From Ahaetulla prasina (taxonomy: Eukaryota; Chordata; Lepidosauria; Squamata; Colubridae), in NCBI RefSeq assembly GCF_028640845.1, contig NC_080540.1, positions 99,008,061-99,072,060 on the forward strand: 64,000 nucleotides of DNA, given 5' to 3'. The notes below the pieces were generated by a model, which saw only the letters and a list, made by a program, of their open reading frames with translations, did not search any database and was not told the origin of the DNA. The position numbers and the translations under genes were made by a program. Shown here one piece after another: positions 35,140 through 47,150 of the stretch. Each line of letters opens with the position of its first letter. The stretch's first letter is position 1.

Positions 35140-35960
35140 GAACTCTAAAAAAAAAGAACTCTAAAAATTAACTTTCTGAAATAGAGACATAATGAAGGAT
35201 GATGTATGGTCATTTTATGTATAAGTGAACGGTTCTTCCCACACTTACAGAAATGAGAGTTGGGGTCTCTCAGGAGAAACTGAACAACCAAATGCAGTGG
35301 GCAAGAGTTATTTAAGAGTGAAGGGTAAAACAAGACAGGTTAGGATCAAGAGTGAATAAAGGCTGAGTTACGCTGAATTGAATACAAAACAAAGTGGTTA
35401 GTTCCAAAGAAATAGACTGAAGGACTTTGAGTATAAGAGAAAAATTAAGCGTGAATCAAATGTAAAAAATAAGAATGAATGGTTTAAAAACAGGTCTGCA
35501 CAACAGATGTTCTCTGGGCCATATGTGCTCTGCCAAACAGCCTTGGACAGCCCAATGGCATTTTTTGAAATTTGCTAGTATCCAAAATATCCACTGTTGA
35601 ATGCCTCCAATGTCTCCCAGCTTTCATTGCTGCTGCCAACATTCCAACTGTGTGGTACAACAGTTCTTTCTTTGCAACCCATGATAATTTTTCAGTTATC
35701 AGTGTAGCCCTTTCCCCTCAAGGAGATGTGCAGGTCTGGTGTAGAGGAGAGGGGGAAATTTGATATATTGTGGTTGTGTGGAATTGATGGGATCCTGAAA
35801 AAAAGAAAAGGCAAGAAGTCTCAAAGACAAAGGGCAAGGTAACCAAACAGGTAAACCTGGGTATAGAATAGATTTTGTTACATGTGTTTTGCTTACCACA
35901 TGTTTTAATTTCTGCAGCTCACTATTTCTTGCTCCTTTCTTCAATTTACATAACATTCCT
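35140..35960. other. Unique DNA, no feature seen
   Basis: A duplicated AAAAAAAAGAACTCT lies at the left edge. The rest shows no family that I recognise; short ORFs are not conserved-looking. Confidence 0.4.
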
Positions 35961-35969
35961 TAAGCCTCA

Positions 35970-36390
35970 GGCAGGAAGCCCTATACAATTCTAGACAAAT
36001 GGTTGTCCAATCTCTTCATAAAAAATTTCAGTGTTGCATTCATAACTTCTGGAGGCAAGTTGTTCCACTGATTATTTGTTCTGCAGGAAATTTCTTCTTA
36101 GTTCTAAATTCCTTCTCTCTTTGATTAGTTTCCACCCACTGCTTCTTGTCCTACCTTCAGGTGTTTTGGAGAATAGTTTGACTCTTTCTTCTTTGTGGCA
36201 GCCCCTGAGATATTGGAACACTGCTATCATGTCACCATTAGTCCTTCTTTTCATTAAACTAGACATACCCAATTCCAGCAACCATTTTTATATGGTTTAG
36301 CCTCCTGTCCCCTAATCATCTTTGTTGCTCTTCTCTGCACTCTCAACATCTTTTTTACATTGTGACAACTAAAACTGGATTTTCCAAGTG
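35970..36390 (-). mobile_element. CR1 LINE 3' end
   Basis: Minus-strand codons LELGMSSLMKRRTNGDMIAV, FQYLRGCHKEERVKLFS, GRTRSSGWKLIKERRNLELR are the same as in the copies at 10020 and 38925. The end near 35,970 has lost the tail. Confidence 0.9.
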
Positions 36391-36399
36391 TGGTCCAGC

Positions 36400-37250
36400 A
36401 CTAATCCAGCAGTTGCTGGAAACCATCAAAAATACATTTAAGTGCATGGAATAATGATGGGAAGAACTACTGGCTAATAGATCTGTTTTTAGACTCATTC
36501 ATCTGAATATTTGAGAAATATTTGAGAAAGCTATTATACCATAATACTATGTAATATATAATACTTTTGTTGGATTTCTATATTGTTTACCTTGTATGGT
36601 AAAAATGGCCATAGGAATTTTAATCTTTGAATGAATAATTCAAGTGCAAAATAAATTGCTAGAAAACATATTTGCATTGTCTTATATATCTTTTCAATTA
36701 CATCCAAGTACATTAATTTATAGAGGCATTTTAAGCTGTACCTAATTAAAAATAACTATCATGTGTTGAATGAAGTTGTAAAAAGCTGACACAGTATCGC
36801 CTTTCTACACAGGGGCCATGAATAATGCATTATCATGTTGGAAACATGAAAATTTGCTTGAAAAGTTTATTTTAGTGTTTGACCACATAATTGACATTCT
36901 TTTAATGAAAATATGGAAGTATATAATCACAACACTAGAAAGAGTTTATTTCAGGGGGGGAAATTCTGCAAATATAATTGGGTTTCCCTAAATCTCCAAA
37001 GATTTCTAATTACTAACATTAATTTATTCTATCTAGGTTATATATTTTATTTATTATGTCCTCTATCATTTATTGATACATGGGTGGAGTTTTCAGCACC
37101 AAGGTTTTAAAATATTCTTTGAAATCATAGCATTGTTTAGACTCAAAATATAATTTTTCTTGTCTGTACACTAAAACTTAATGATATCATATTGTATGAC
37201 TAGAGTTGAGAACTAAATTGTTAACCTTTTTTAAAATAACTGAATATTAG
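36400..37250. other. Unique A/T-rich DNA, no feature seen
   Basis: No repeats, exons or RNA genes recognised. Confidence 0.4.
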
Positions 37251-37450
37251 TAATTACAGCTAGTCCTTGACTTATGACCATTCATTTAGCAACTGTTCAA
37301 AATTACGACGGCACTGAAAAAAATGAGTTATGACCAGCCCTCAAACTTATAACCCTTGCAGCATCCCTGCAGTCATATGATCACAATTTGGACACTTGGC
37401 AACTGTTATGTATTTACAATGGTTGCAGCATCCTATAGTCACATGATCAC

Positions 37451-37592
37451 CAGTGGTGGGTTGATCAGGCAAACTGGTAGCGGCAGTGGCGGGAGGCTCC
37501 GCCCACCCGCCTGGATGCTTCTGCGCATACGCAGAAGCATCACACATGCCTACAAGCAAACTGGTAGTGACGGGATTTGCAACCCACTACTG
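37451..37592. mobile_element. hAT-like family D element, nested
   Basis: 142 bp from CAGTGGTGGGTTGATCAGGC to AACCCACTACTG. Flanks atgatcac and acgatcat match at 6 of 8. The middle has the inverted pair CTTCTGCGCA/TGCGCAGAAG broken by ATAC. Confidence 0.8.
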
Positions 37593-37679
37593 ACGATCAT
37601 CATTTACAACCAGCTGGCTTCTGAAAAGGGCAAAGATTGTAAAATCAGGTAGGGTCACATGATGATTTACTTTTTTTAA

Positions 37680-37943
37680 AAAAAAATTTATTTGCATTTA
37701 TATCCCGCCCTTCTCCGAAGACTCAGGGCGGCTTACACTATGTTAGCGATAGTCTTCATCCTATTTGTATATTTATATACAAAGTCAACTTATTGCCCCC
37801 AACAATCTGGGTCCTCATTTTACCTACCTTATAAAGGATGGAAGGCTGAGTCAACCTTGGGCCTGGTGGGACTAGAACCTGCAGTAATTGCAAGCAGCTG
37901 TGTTAATAACAGACTGTCTTAGCAGCCTGAGCCACAGAGGCCC
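37680..37943 (-). mobile_element. tRNA-derived SINE with L2-like tail, copy 2
   Basis: Same family as 1935-2197: B box GGTTCTAGTCCC on the minus strand, GGGCCTCTGTGGCTCAGGCT head, and tail CCGCCCTGAGTCTTCGGAGA. The two copies differ by few bases. Confidence 0.82.
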
Positions 37944-38224
37944 TCAACAACCACATCGCTTAGTGATGGACATTGCAGTCCCAATTGGGTTTGTAAGTTG
38001 AGGGCTACCTGTAGATGTGGAGGTATTGAATTAATAATAGGGAAGTACGTGTACTTATTCCAATTGATTTATTTTTATTGTATTTTCTTGTTTATTAGTG
38101 GAATGATAGATCACCCAACTTAAAAGGGATTTGTGATAAAGAAAAGCAGTAAACATTAAAAAACATGCAACTTGTCAACTTAAGGAGAGACCTGACTGAA
38201 AAACAAATTCTAATCATAACAGCT

Positions 38225-38395
38225 GTTCAACAATGGAACAAACTAACTCTAGAAAAGGTGGGGTCACCTTGATGTTTAAGGAGAGACTCTTAGGGATGAC
38301 ATAGTGGGTTTTCCTGCACTGGGCAGGAGGTTGGGTTAGATGATCTTTGGGCCCCTTCCAACCCTTATATTCCCTGATTTTGTTACTCTTTGCTG
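38225..38395 (+). mobile_element. CR1-type 3' end fragment
   Basis: TTTAAGGAGAGACTCTTAGG, then CTGCACTGGGCAGGAGGTTG and GCCCCTTCCAACCCTTATAT, the usual last ~100 bp of CR1 elements, ending near TGATTTTGTTA. It is older than the neighbouring copy at 38925. Confidence 0.75.
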
Positions 38396-38924
38396 TTGTA
38401 TTCATTTTTCAGTCAGTGCTAATTCTCCTATTTTGAAATATCATTGTTCCAAAAAAAGATCTACTTCCATTTTTGAATGTTTTGTAATAGTAAATCTGTT
38501 GGGTAACGGGAAAAAATGAATTTCTTGTAGCACAACAGCTTAGGTCTTTGATAATGCTAAAGGATGAACTTACCTAGAATTAATTATCAACAATTGCTAA
38601 GTGTTTTTTTTTCAATTTTCCAAAATAATTTTCACCAACATCAATAACTAAGTGGCCATTGCTATCAGAAATGCTACTATGAATGAAATGTATTACAATC
38701 TAACCAGTCAATTCTAAAAAAAATATTAAATTAATGTAATGCCATTTTCAAATGATAAATTCATATTTATGAGTTATTTTTATAATATATTCTGGATAAC
38801 TAAACTCTGAGATCGATTCCTCAGGATTTTTCTCCTATAGGTGGGGAAATCCTCAAAGCCCCCGCCCCCATATTCCTTTATATACCCACCCTTACTTACA
38901 TCTCCCCACAAAAACTTAAAACTT

Positions 38925-39422
38925 GCATTCAGTTTTGGGCACCACGATGTAAAAAAGATGTTGAGACTCTAGAAACAGTGCAGAGAAGAGCAACAAAGAT
39001 GATTAGGGGACTGGAGGCTAAAACATGAAGAACGGTTGCAGGAACTCAGTATGTCTAGTTTAATGAAAAGAAGGACTAAGGGAGACATGATAGCAGTGTT
39101 CCAATATCTCAGGGATTGCCACAAAGAAGAGGGAGTCAGGCTGTTCTCCAAAGCACCTGAGGGTAGAACAAGAAGCAATGGGTGGAAACTAATCAAGGAG
39201 AGAAGCAACCTAGAACTAAGGAGAAATTTCCTGACAGTTAGAACAATTAATCAGTGGAACAACTTGCCTGCAGAAGTTGTAAATGCTCCAACACTGGAAA
39301 CTTTTAAGAAAATGTTGGATAACCATTTGTCTGAAATGATGTAGGGTTTCCTGCCTGGGCAGGGGGTTGGACTAGAAGGCCTTCAAGGTCCCTTCCAACT
39401 CTGTTATTATTATTATTATTAA
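38925..39422 (+). mobile_element. CR1 LINE 3' end
   Basis: The end of ORF2 is open at 39036-39344: ELSMSSLMKRRTKGDMIAVF, GRTRSNGWKLIKERSNLELR, RTINQWNNLPAEVVNAPTLE, DNHLSEMM, stop. It is followed by GGTTGGACTAGAAGGCCTTC and an ATT tail. This is the best-preserved CR1 end in the window. Confidence 0.92.
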
Positions 39423-39734
39423 ACCAACCTTTGGGGAAGTTATTGTTCCCTCTTTCTCTCTTTTCCTTTTCTGTAGAATTATGAAAGAAAGGGGTGCATG
39501 TTTTCTGTAGAAATTAAATCATTTTTCCATCAATATTCCCAAACGCTCAAAAATAGTTTCAAATCAGTCCCATTGTGTTTCCATCCTATTGGAGGTGGGA
39601 GTGAGTAAAAAAAGAGGAGCAGTCTACTTTTTTAATGGATGCCTCCTGCAGCCAATCTCATCTTTAGAAACTAAAAAAAGAAACAAAACAAAACCCTTAA
39701 ATTGGCCTCACTTGCCCCTCACTTGCCCCTTAGA

Positions 39735-40105
39735 ACTGCAGAAAAAACAGTTGCTACCAACCTGCCTTCCATTGAGGTCCTGTATACTGCACGAGTCAAA
39801 AAGAGGGCCTACTATTAATCTTCTCATCGTTCCCATCACCCATCTCCTTTCCACTTACGACTGTATGACTGTAACTTTGTTGCTTGTATCCTTACGATTT
39901 ATATTGATATTGATAGTTTATATTGATATTGATAGTTTCCTGGTTGCTTATTTGTACCCTGTGACTATCATTAAGTATTGTACCTTATGATTCTTGATGA
40001 ACATACCTTTTTCTTTTATGTACACTGAGAGCATATGCACCAAGACAAATTCCTTGTGTGTCCAATCACACTTGGCCAATAAAAAAATTCTATTCTATTC
40101 TATTG
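39735..40105 (+). mobile_element. L3-like LINE 3' end, internally deleted
   Basis: CAACCTGCCTTCCATTGAGG TCCTG matches the 5' part of the 34475 copy, then the sequence jumps at about 39810 to the 3' UTR, so about 200 bp are missing. It ends in an AATAAAAAAATTCTATTC tail. Confidence 0.85.
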
Positions 40106-40421
40106 CATGTCTTCAGGTGCCTCCTGTAGTCTTCTCGGTGGTTGGAAGCATGAGTTGTCCTTCCCACTTCTAACATGCAGACTTTCAATCGGACTCTTAG
40201 CTGCAGAGCCCAAATCTTCAAGACTTTCATGAGAGCCTGTGATAGTTGATGCAGCGTTGAAGTTATTTCTCTGATTTAAAATTATGTGGATATACCGTGT
40301 TCTTAAAAATACTAGTAACAGTTCTGAAAACAATAAATATTTAAAAAGATGGTGGAACTTGTTTCATTTGTAACCACTTTGGAAGCATCAACTGATTCTT
40401 TAGTACAATGCAGCTTAAGAG

Positions 40422-40655
40422 CCATGGTGGCGCAGTGGTTAGAATGCAGTATTGCAGGCTAATTCTGCTGACTGCCAGCAGTTTGATTCTCGCCAGGTTC
40501 AAGGTTGACTCAGCCTTCCATCCCTCTGAGGTCAGTAAAATGAAGACCCAGATTGTTGGGGGCAATATGCTGATCTGTAAACTGCTTAAAGAGGGCTGTA
40601 AAGCACAATGAAGCAATATATCAGTCTAAGTTGTATTGCTATTATTAAGAAGAGA
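40422..40655 (+). mobile_element. tRNA-derived SINE, second family
   Basis: Head AGCCATGGTGGCGCAGTGGT (A box TGGCGCAGTGG) and a B-box-like GTTTGATTCTC. The body has CAAGGTTGACTCAGCCTTCC and GATTGTTGGGGGCAATATGC, the tail AAGTTGTATTGCTATTATT. A second copy is at 57157-57390. Confidence 0.82.
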
Positions 40656-40659
40656 ACCA

Positions 40660-42250
40660 TTTCTCATACATGGTTAGATCTTTAATGTTGTCAAATTTCT
40701 CTGTTCCTATTTTTTTTGCATAGCTCATATTTAGATATTTGAATGTTCTCTAAATGATAGTTTTGACATGTGGTTCTCATATGTCTTGCTGTTGAGCCCA
40801 TAGAAACATAGATGCTCCCATGGGAGACACATCTGGATCTCTGGTTACATTTCAATCTATGTGTGACCATGTTCCCACAAACTGGGAAATTTCGAAATCT
40901 AGTTTTAGTAGATGTCAGAAACTGAATTATGGTTCTGAACTGCACAACATCTGGAAATATAGATACAATTTCTTATCTATGCTGCATCTTCCCTGGGATC
41001 TGAGAGGGCTTGCAAAATCTTCAGTTTACTCCTAAAGATTCTCAAATGAAACGAACCAGGAAGCCAAGTATGCATCATTTGGGAAATGTTTCTGTCCTGA
41101 CATGACAACTGTTTTTTTAAAAATGTTATTTAAAGTTTGTTGATGAATCATTTCAAAGGAAATTCTATGAATCCTTAAATGTACTGTTAAGAGGGTAGAT
41201 TGTGTAATGCACACATATTGGTCTGTTTGTTTTGCTAGTGTTAGTTATTGTTAATTAGTGCTGACACATATTTTTCTTTCAAGACAATTAACAGATTCAG
41301 AACAACATTTTGTGTTAAGAGTAATAACAGATGAATGTGGCCTGCTCAGATCAGATCCTTAATTGTGGTTTCTCTTCCCTAAAGACTTCTTCCCTCCCAA
41401 GATGCTTGTTCATCACAGATACCTTTGCATTTTAAAAAAATATACCTGCAACATAGGTCGCTAAATGTAGCATTCATTTAACTGTACCTTACAGACCTAA
41501 AAGCTGCATCCATCTGGGATCAGTACTACACTCTGCATTCCCACAACCCCATTAGTCTTGGGCAGATCTTCTGCAACTGAGGTAATTCACTTCCAGCTCC
41601 TCTGCTGTTTGAGAGGGAATGTTAGGAAGACAGCTGGCAGAACTTTTTCTGGAGCCAGAGGTCAGCTGATGTCCATTGATGGGAATCCCTCCTCATCCCA
41701 CTTCTTGCATCCTAGGATTTTCTCACTTCTTTCTGGAACCACCTCCCCATTTCTTCTTATTCTGGCGTTGTTCTAGTTATTCTAGAGGAAACTTTGCCAT
41801 GTCTGCCATACAGTCATGAAAGTCAAGAAAGAGACTCAGCAAGGAAATGATTTGCAACAAATTGAACAAGAAATTATGAAAGGTGGAGCAGATAGCTGGC
41901 AGAGCAGTGAGTTTCCTATTCTGCATTAGCTAGTGGGATGGTCTTTCAGACTTCTTCATTCTTCCTAGGAACAACGAGAACAATATGGCAGTGCAAGCCA
42001 GAAGTGCCCTGGGACAGCTAAACCTGCCTGGAAGCAAAGAAGTTTTCAGTAGCTGAGTATACTCTAAGAATTGTCCTATTTGGCTTCTACTAGTGGGAAG
42101 GATCAGGACCATTCAAAGGGTGTCTTGGAAGATTGAGAGGTTTCTTCAGGGCAAAATTCATTTGGAATAATCAGGTTGTAGAAAGAAGAATGAAAGTGAA
42201 TGTGTCGCATTCAAATCCACATAATTTTTTAAAGATATTTGATCCAGCTT
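40660..42250. other. Unique DNA, no feature seen
   Basis: About 1.6 kb with no transposon or exon that I recognise. The ORF at 41558-41776 shows no family signature. Positions 40,105-40,420 are similar. Confidence 0.4.
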
Positions 42251-42254
42251 TCAT

Positions 42255-42400
42255 TATTTTTATAGATAACTCAAGGCAGCAAACCTAACTAATATACCTT
42301 CCTCCTCCTATTTCCCTTCAAAAACATCCCTGTGAAGTGAATTCGGCTGAGAGAAAATGACTGGCTCAAAGTCACCCTGCACTTACTTAACAACCACATG
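42255..42400 (-). mobile_element. MIR/CORE-like SINE fragment
   Basis: TAGATAACTCAAGGCAGCAA, CCTTCCTCCTCCTATTTCCC and GACTGGCTCAAAGTCACCCT match the copy at 16440-16655 in order and orientation. Confidence 0.65.
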
Positions 42401-42775
42401 CTTTCATACCTAAAATTGTCTTCTGGCAACACATGGCCACCATTGAATAAATGACCATTTCTCAATCTACTGTTCTTCAATTGTATTGGCCATTGGCTAT
42501 TGGTCATGCTGGCCTGGGAATTCTTGGAACTGTAAACCATCACATCTGGAGGACACCAGGTTGGAAAAGATTAGAACAAGATGTCAGTGGGCGTGAAAGA
42601 CAGAAATAGCCAAATGAGATGTCACTGGTGCAGATAATAGTTGCTGAATCTTCTACCCCGGTCATCTGTGGATGTCTGGCCCTTCAAGCACGAAGGGCAG
42701 TGATTAGGGTTTATTCATCTCCCAGCAAATAAAGCTGGGTGGTAGGAGAAGCATATAGAGGAGAATCCACTAATC

Positions 42776-42908
42776 CAGGGGTCTCCAACCTTGGCAACTT
42801 TAAGACTTGTGGACTTCAACTCCCAGAGTTCCTCAGCCAGCAGCTGGCTGAGGAACTCTGGGAGTTGAAGTCCACAAGTCTTAAAGTTGCCAAGGTTGGA
42901 GACCCGTG
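42776..42908. mobile_element. Hairpin MITE, family B, 62-bp perfect arms
   Basis: CAGGGGTCTCCAACCTTGGC at the left and its complement at the right. Arms 42779-42840 and 42844-42905 are perfect complements around CAG. Flanks cactaatc and tactaatc are a 7/8 hAT-type duplication. ORFs on both strands (LGNFKTCGLQLPEF) are the same palindrome read twice. Confidence 0.92.
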
Positions 42909-42999
42909 TACTAATCACTCGCCTTTATCTCACCTTAATATAATGAGAATACAAATAACTAGCCCCTCAACTAAGGTAGAACAAAGCTTGGCTATCAGA

Positions 43000-43945
43000 C
43001 TGAGAGAATTATGCCATCATGCCTTTCTGCTAATTTAAGCATGAGAGAGAACTATAACCTTACAGTGAGGAAGAGTATGTAATCCAGCCTTTTGTTCCTC
43101 ACAGTGACCAAATTGATGCTTCTCAGGTGGTCACTGCATAGAAACATGTCCACCAATGTTTCCTTGCACTTGGTATCCGAAATCATGCTGCTTTTGTCCC
43201 CATAGCAAGACTGATTTTTCGAGACCAATTACTCTGGATGAACTTACCCTCCATCAATTTAGCCAGTCCTGTTTTAAAGCCTTCCAGGTTAATGGCCAGC
43301 AGATCTACAGAATAATTGCACACTGTGTGGATACTTATTTTGTTCTAATTGCTTGCGATGATATTTTCTGTTGTGTCCTGAGGAACTGTGGAATTTTGCA
43401 GGGGGAAAAAAAAAGGATTCCCCAGTTAGGAAATCAGTGAGTAAGTTACATGGCATGTAAACTTTCTGCAACTCATTAATTTCCTAAAGGAGAAAATAAG
43501 TGTCTTCTGCATTAGAAACCTTCTTTGTACAGTCACAATAGCAAGCTGGGAATTTTGTCCTAAAGCAGAGTTGTGGGTAGACTTGTGGTTCTATTTTACT
43601 GTTTCACTGGAATTCTGAGGTTTATCAACTTCAGCCAGAAAACAAACAATGATTCATAAACCTTTTTTAAAAAAAGGGGGGGGGGCGAAGAGCTTAAGCT
43701 TGCAGTCAAATCCTGTTGTGCATGATGATGATGATGATGATGTTATCCATTCAGTCGTGTTCAACTCTTGACAATTCTATGGGCCAGGTTTCTTCCCATC
43801 TTCCCATCTTGCACTACTTCTTTGTTCTTGATTGTGCCTGTTTGGTAGTGTTAAATCATAAAGAGCTTAAAATTCTTGCTGATTTGTTGCAGACAACAAG
43901 TGCTTCCCTTATACATATTTACCTTTTGCTGTCCTTGTTCTAGGC
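43000..43945. other. Unique DNA with a short ATG array
   Basis: No gene recognised. An ATG array at 43720-43742 (about 7 units). The ORF at 43156-43440 has no recognisable domain. Confidence 0.4.
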
Positions 43946-44057
43946 CACGGGTGTCAAACTTGCCCCGTCACATTTCTGTCATGTGACATATCACAATGGT
44001 TTTTTCCCCTTCGCAGAGCTGGGGTGCGTGTGGCCTGCACGTGACGCAGGCCGCCAG
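43946..44057 (+). mobile_element. hAT-like family C copy with perfect TSD
   Basis: Begins CACGGGTGTCAAACTTGCCC; flanks ttctaggc at 43938-43945 and 44058-44065 are identical. The right end is at CCGCCAG. It is non-coding. Confidence 0.85.
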
Positions 44058-44069
44058 TTCTAGGCATAT

Positions 44070-46280
44070 CTGGAGTAATTTTAAAGGGATAGTAAGACTT
44101 AGAAGAACCTCTGTGGGGATTTCTTAAATGAGAATGACAATCCAATAATAAAAACTGCCTTATTGCCTAATAATTACTTTACATGAATCCTCTGGCATTG
44201 TAGGAACATTTTTTGTTTCAGACAGGAAACGAGCAGGAAGTATTGCTCTGGTTGTGATATTTCATTTTTCTAGCTTGAACTGGATAGTGTTTAATTCACT
44301 AAACGAAGCTCAGTTCTGGTAGTTCAGGCTGGGCATCACCAACTAATTAAAGGCTCAGTTACAGAGTATAGAAAGTGTTCTATCAGATTCTCACAATGAA
44401 AATAAATCTAATTATTATTATTTCTTTATGGAGTAGAAATATGTTTTGTTTTGTTTTTTGTGAGCGAAACAAGTGTTAGGAAAAAACCATTCATGTTGAG
44501 CACCAAATGAGTGGTTGTCTCTCTGTTGCTTCTGTGGCTTTATAGTGTCTTTTATTCTTGTTTTCACAGCACATTTTGTGTAGGAAATCACCAGAAGTCC
44601 AGGTTTTATTTAAACACGATTAAAACATAAAACTGAGGCATCTGTAGAAGGATTGGAAAATTATGATTGGCCATGGGTGTTCTCGTGAACAGAGTCGCTT
44701 TGGATAGTGAGATTGGGTGGCATATAAATAAACTAGCTCTGCCAAACACTTTTTTTAAAATGTGAGAGTGGAAAGCTTGAGTAATCAAGAAGGCTGGGAG
44801 TTCCCCATAGTTGACCATTGACTCTGAAGCAAACTGACTGTGGTTCTGCAATTCATGGACTCCAAGAGACTGATGGATTTCTTACATCTGTTTCCTAGCA
44901 AACAACATCTGGGGAGTTATTGAGGCAGCATTTCTCAAACTGAGACTCAGGATCTGCAGTGGAATTTGAGATGTTTCCAGGAAGGTGTCTCCTAAATTCT
45001 GCCAGACAGAACAGCAGAGTGATGGGCAGATTAGAATAAAAATTCACTGCAGAAAATCAGCTATTGTTTTTTTCAGGAATAATCTTTTTATGCTCTGGGT
45101 CCATTTCTATCCACCGCATGAAACATTTTGATTTTGTTTGTCCTTTCCAATGGGCCCAAACAGTAGATGGCCTGAGAAATCCTGTATTGGAAGACTGACG
45201 GCTGATCTTCACAACTTTCTAACCTTGGTAGGTATATTAGATTTTATTTGATTTACTTATTTGAGATGATATGGAATCATCAGCGCAGAAATATGCAATG
45301 GATGGATTCAGGTATAATTGTAATTTGAATTGATACAGTGGTATCTGCACCCAATCTAAGCAGAAGTAACCTTAACCCTCTCTATAATTTTTTATTTCTT
45401 AAATTTATATGATGCCCATTTCACGAAGTGACGTTGGGTGGTTTACATCATATAGTACAAAAATGTTACATTTTTTCCTGTACTCTGTGATAGCAATAGA
45501 TGTTAAAATCTTCAGCAGAATCCAGAGATTCAAATGTTGAAAAAAGTGAGAAAGCTTGTATTTTGAAGATCTACTAGATTATACCGTAACATAAGCAGCC
45601 ATTGACTTGATAGCAATACAATTTTTCAGTAGTTTCCTGTAGTTCCTGTAGTTTATTGTATATAGGAGATAAATTTCTTACAATAATTAGCAGGAAGCAA
45701 TAGAACCAGTTGAGCTTGCAAATTATATTCTATGTAATAAAGTGTGTATAATACAATATAAATAAAGCTTATATAACAAACTTTTGTTGTTGAGTAGGGT
45801 TTATTTGTAAGTAAACATCAGAAGATGAGTTATCAGTAGAAAAATGTGCCTTTCTGGTTTATTTAATCTAAAGGGTTAAGTAGGAAATCTCAATTTACAA
45901 AATGAAAATCACTCTTAGAAACACAAATACCAAATCTCAATATTTAAACAGATTTTTTTCCCGCAAGACACTTAACTAAAGAGGGAAGAGCTGTTATGGA
46001 TGAGTTAACATAAACTCATAATATAAGCTATCTGATACATTGTGAATAGAACCTGTCATTGTTTGCACGCATACTAAGTGCCAAGAGCAAAACAAGGATC
46101 TTTCTATTGTGGCACAGAGTATCTTTAACAAACTGTGGAAAATCTAGCCATTATGGATATGTATATAATCTTAGAAAATTCAGTAAATATGCTGCACTGA
46201 CCCCCGAAGGAAAAAGAACCTTGGACAGTCCACCTACATTGGTGGACCTTGATCTACTGACATTCTTTTCAATATTCATA
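44070..46280. other. Mostly unique DNA
   Basis: Short remnants of LINE/SINE tails occur at about 44690-44740 (TTGGGTGGCATATAAATAAA) and 45395-45450 (AAATTTATATGATGCCCATT). No exon or RNA gene is visible. Confidence 0.4.
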
Positions 46281-46287
46281 TACTATA

Positions 46288-46691
46288 TATAGTAGTCTTT
46301 GACTTACAACCATTCATTTAATGGCCATTTAAAGTTACAATGGCACTGGAAAAAACGACTTACAACCATTTTTCACACCTATAACTGTTGTAGCATCAGT
46401 TCCCATGGTCATGTGATCAAAATTCAGATGCTTGGTATCAGGTTCATATTTATGATGGTTGCAGTGTCTCAGGGTCATGTGATCACCTTTTGCAACCTAA
46501 TGACAAGCAAAGTCAACTTTAGAAGCCAGATTCTCTTTTAACAACTGGGTTACTAACTTAACAATTACAGTGATTCATTTAGCAATTGTGTCAAGAAAGG
46601 TCGCAAAATGAAGCAAAAAAACTCACTTAAAACCTGTCTCGCTTAGCCACAGAGATTTTGGGCTCAACTGTGACAAGTCGAGAACTACCTG
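46288..46691. mobile_element. TA-type MITE, family E copy 5
   Basis: Starts TATAGTAGTCTTTGACTTAC and ends GTCGAGAACTACCTG, with the internal GGTCATGTGATCAAAATTCA and TAACTTAACAATTACAGTGA blocks typical of the family. Confidence 0.82.
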
Positions 46692-47150
46692 CCATGCAGA
46701 AACTTCATTAATTCAATGCAAATGGCTGGTGCAATATGGTTGCTGTTTACACACTTTTAAAGAACTGATCAAAATAGACTTATACCTTTTCCATGATCAA
46801 AATAGACTTATGCCTTTTCCAATCTATATCTTATTTGGTTTCCAAATCTGATTCTCAAGATGATTTATGTGATTTAATCTTAGGGTAACTAAACCTCAAT
46901 AAACCTTTTTTGAGATTTCTTTAGTTGAAAACAAATTTATTTGTAAACACCATTCTTCAGAAGTTCAAGGAAGTATAAAATGCATAATGGGTATGTACCC
47001 TATTGTTTGAGATAAAATTTGAGTATAGCAGCACTAAAAAGTCTTGTATAGAGAAACTCTAGTCGAGCTAAGAAAATATTTTCCTAATTTCTTTGTCAGC
47101 AACAAACAGGTAATAAAAAAGAAAATCAAACGTATCTCCATATATAATCT

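Larger units (their letters stand above)
37257..38011. mobile_element. TA-type MITE, family E copy 4, with two nested insertions
   Basis: Starts CAGCTAGTCCTTGACTTATG and ends GAGGGCTACCTG with TA on both sides. It is split by a family D hAT-like element (37451-37592) and by a SINE (37680-37943). Both insertions are at sites different from the SINE in copy 1. Confidence 0.8.

Noticed and set aside
39589..39990. 133-residue ORF
   Set aside because: It reads through the junction of unique DNA and an L3-like LINE tail in the wrong frame.
42715..43038. Paired ORFs on both strands with the same peptide
   Set aside because: They are two readings of the perfect family B palindrome.
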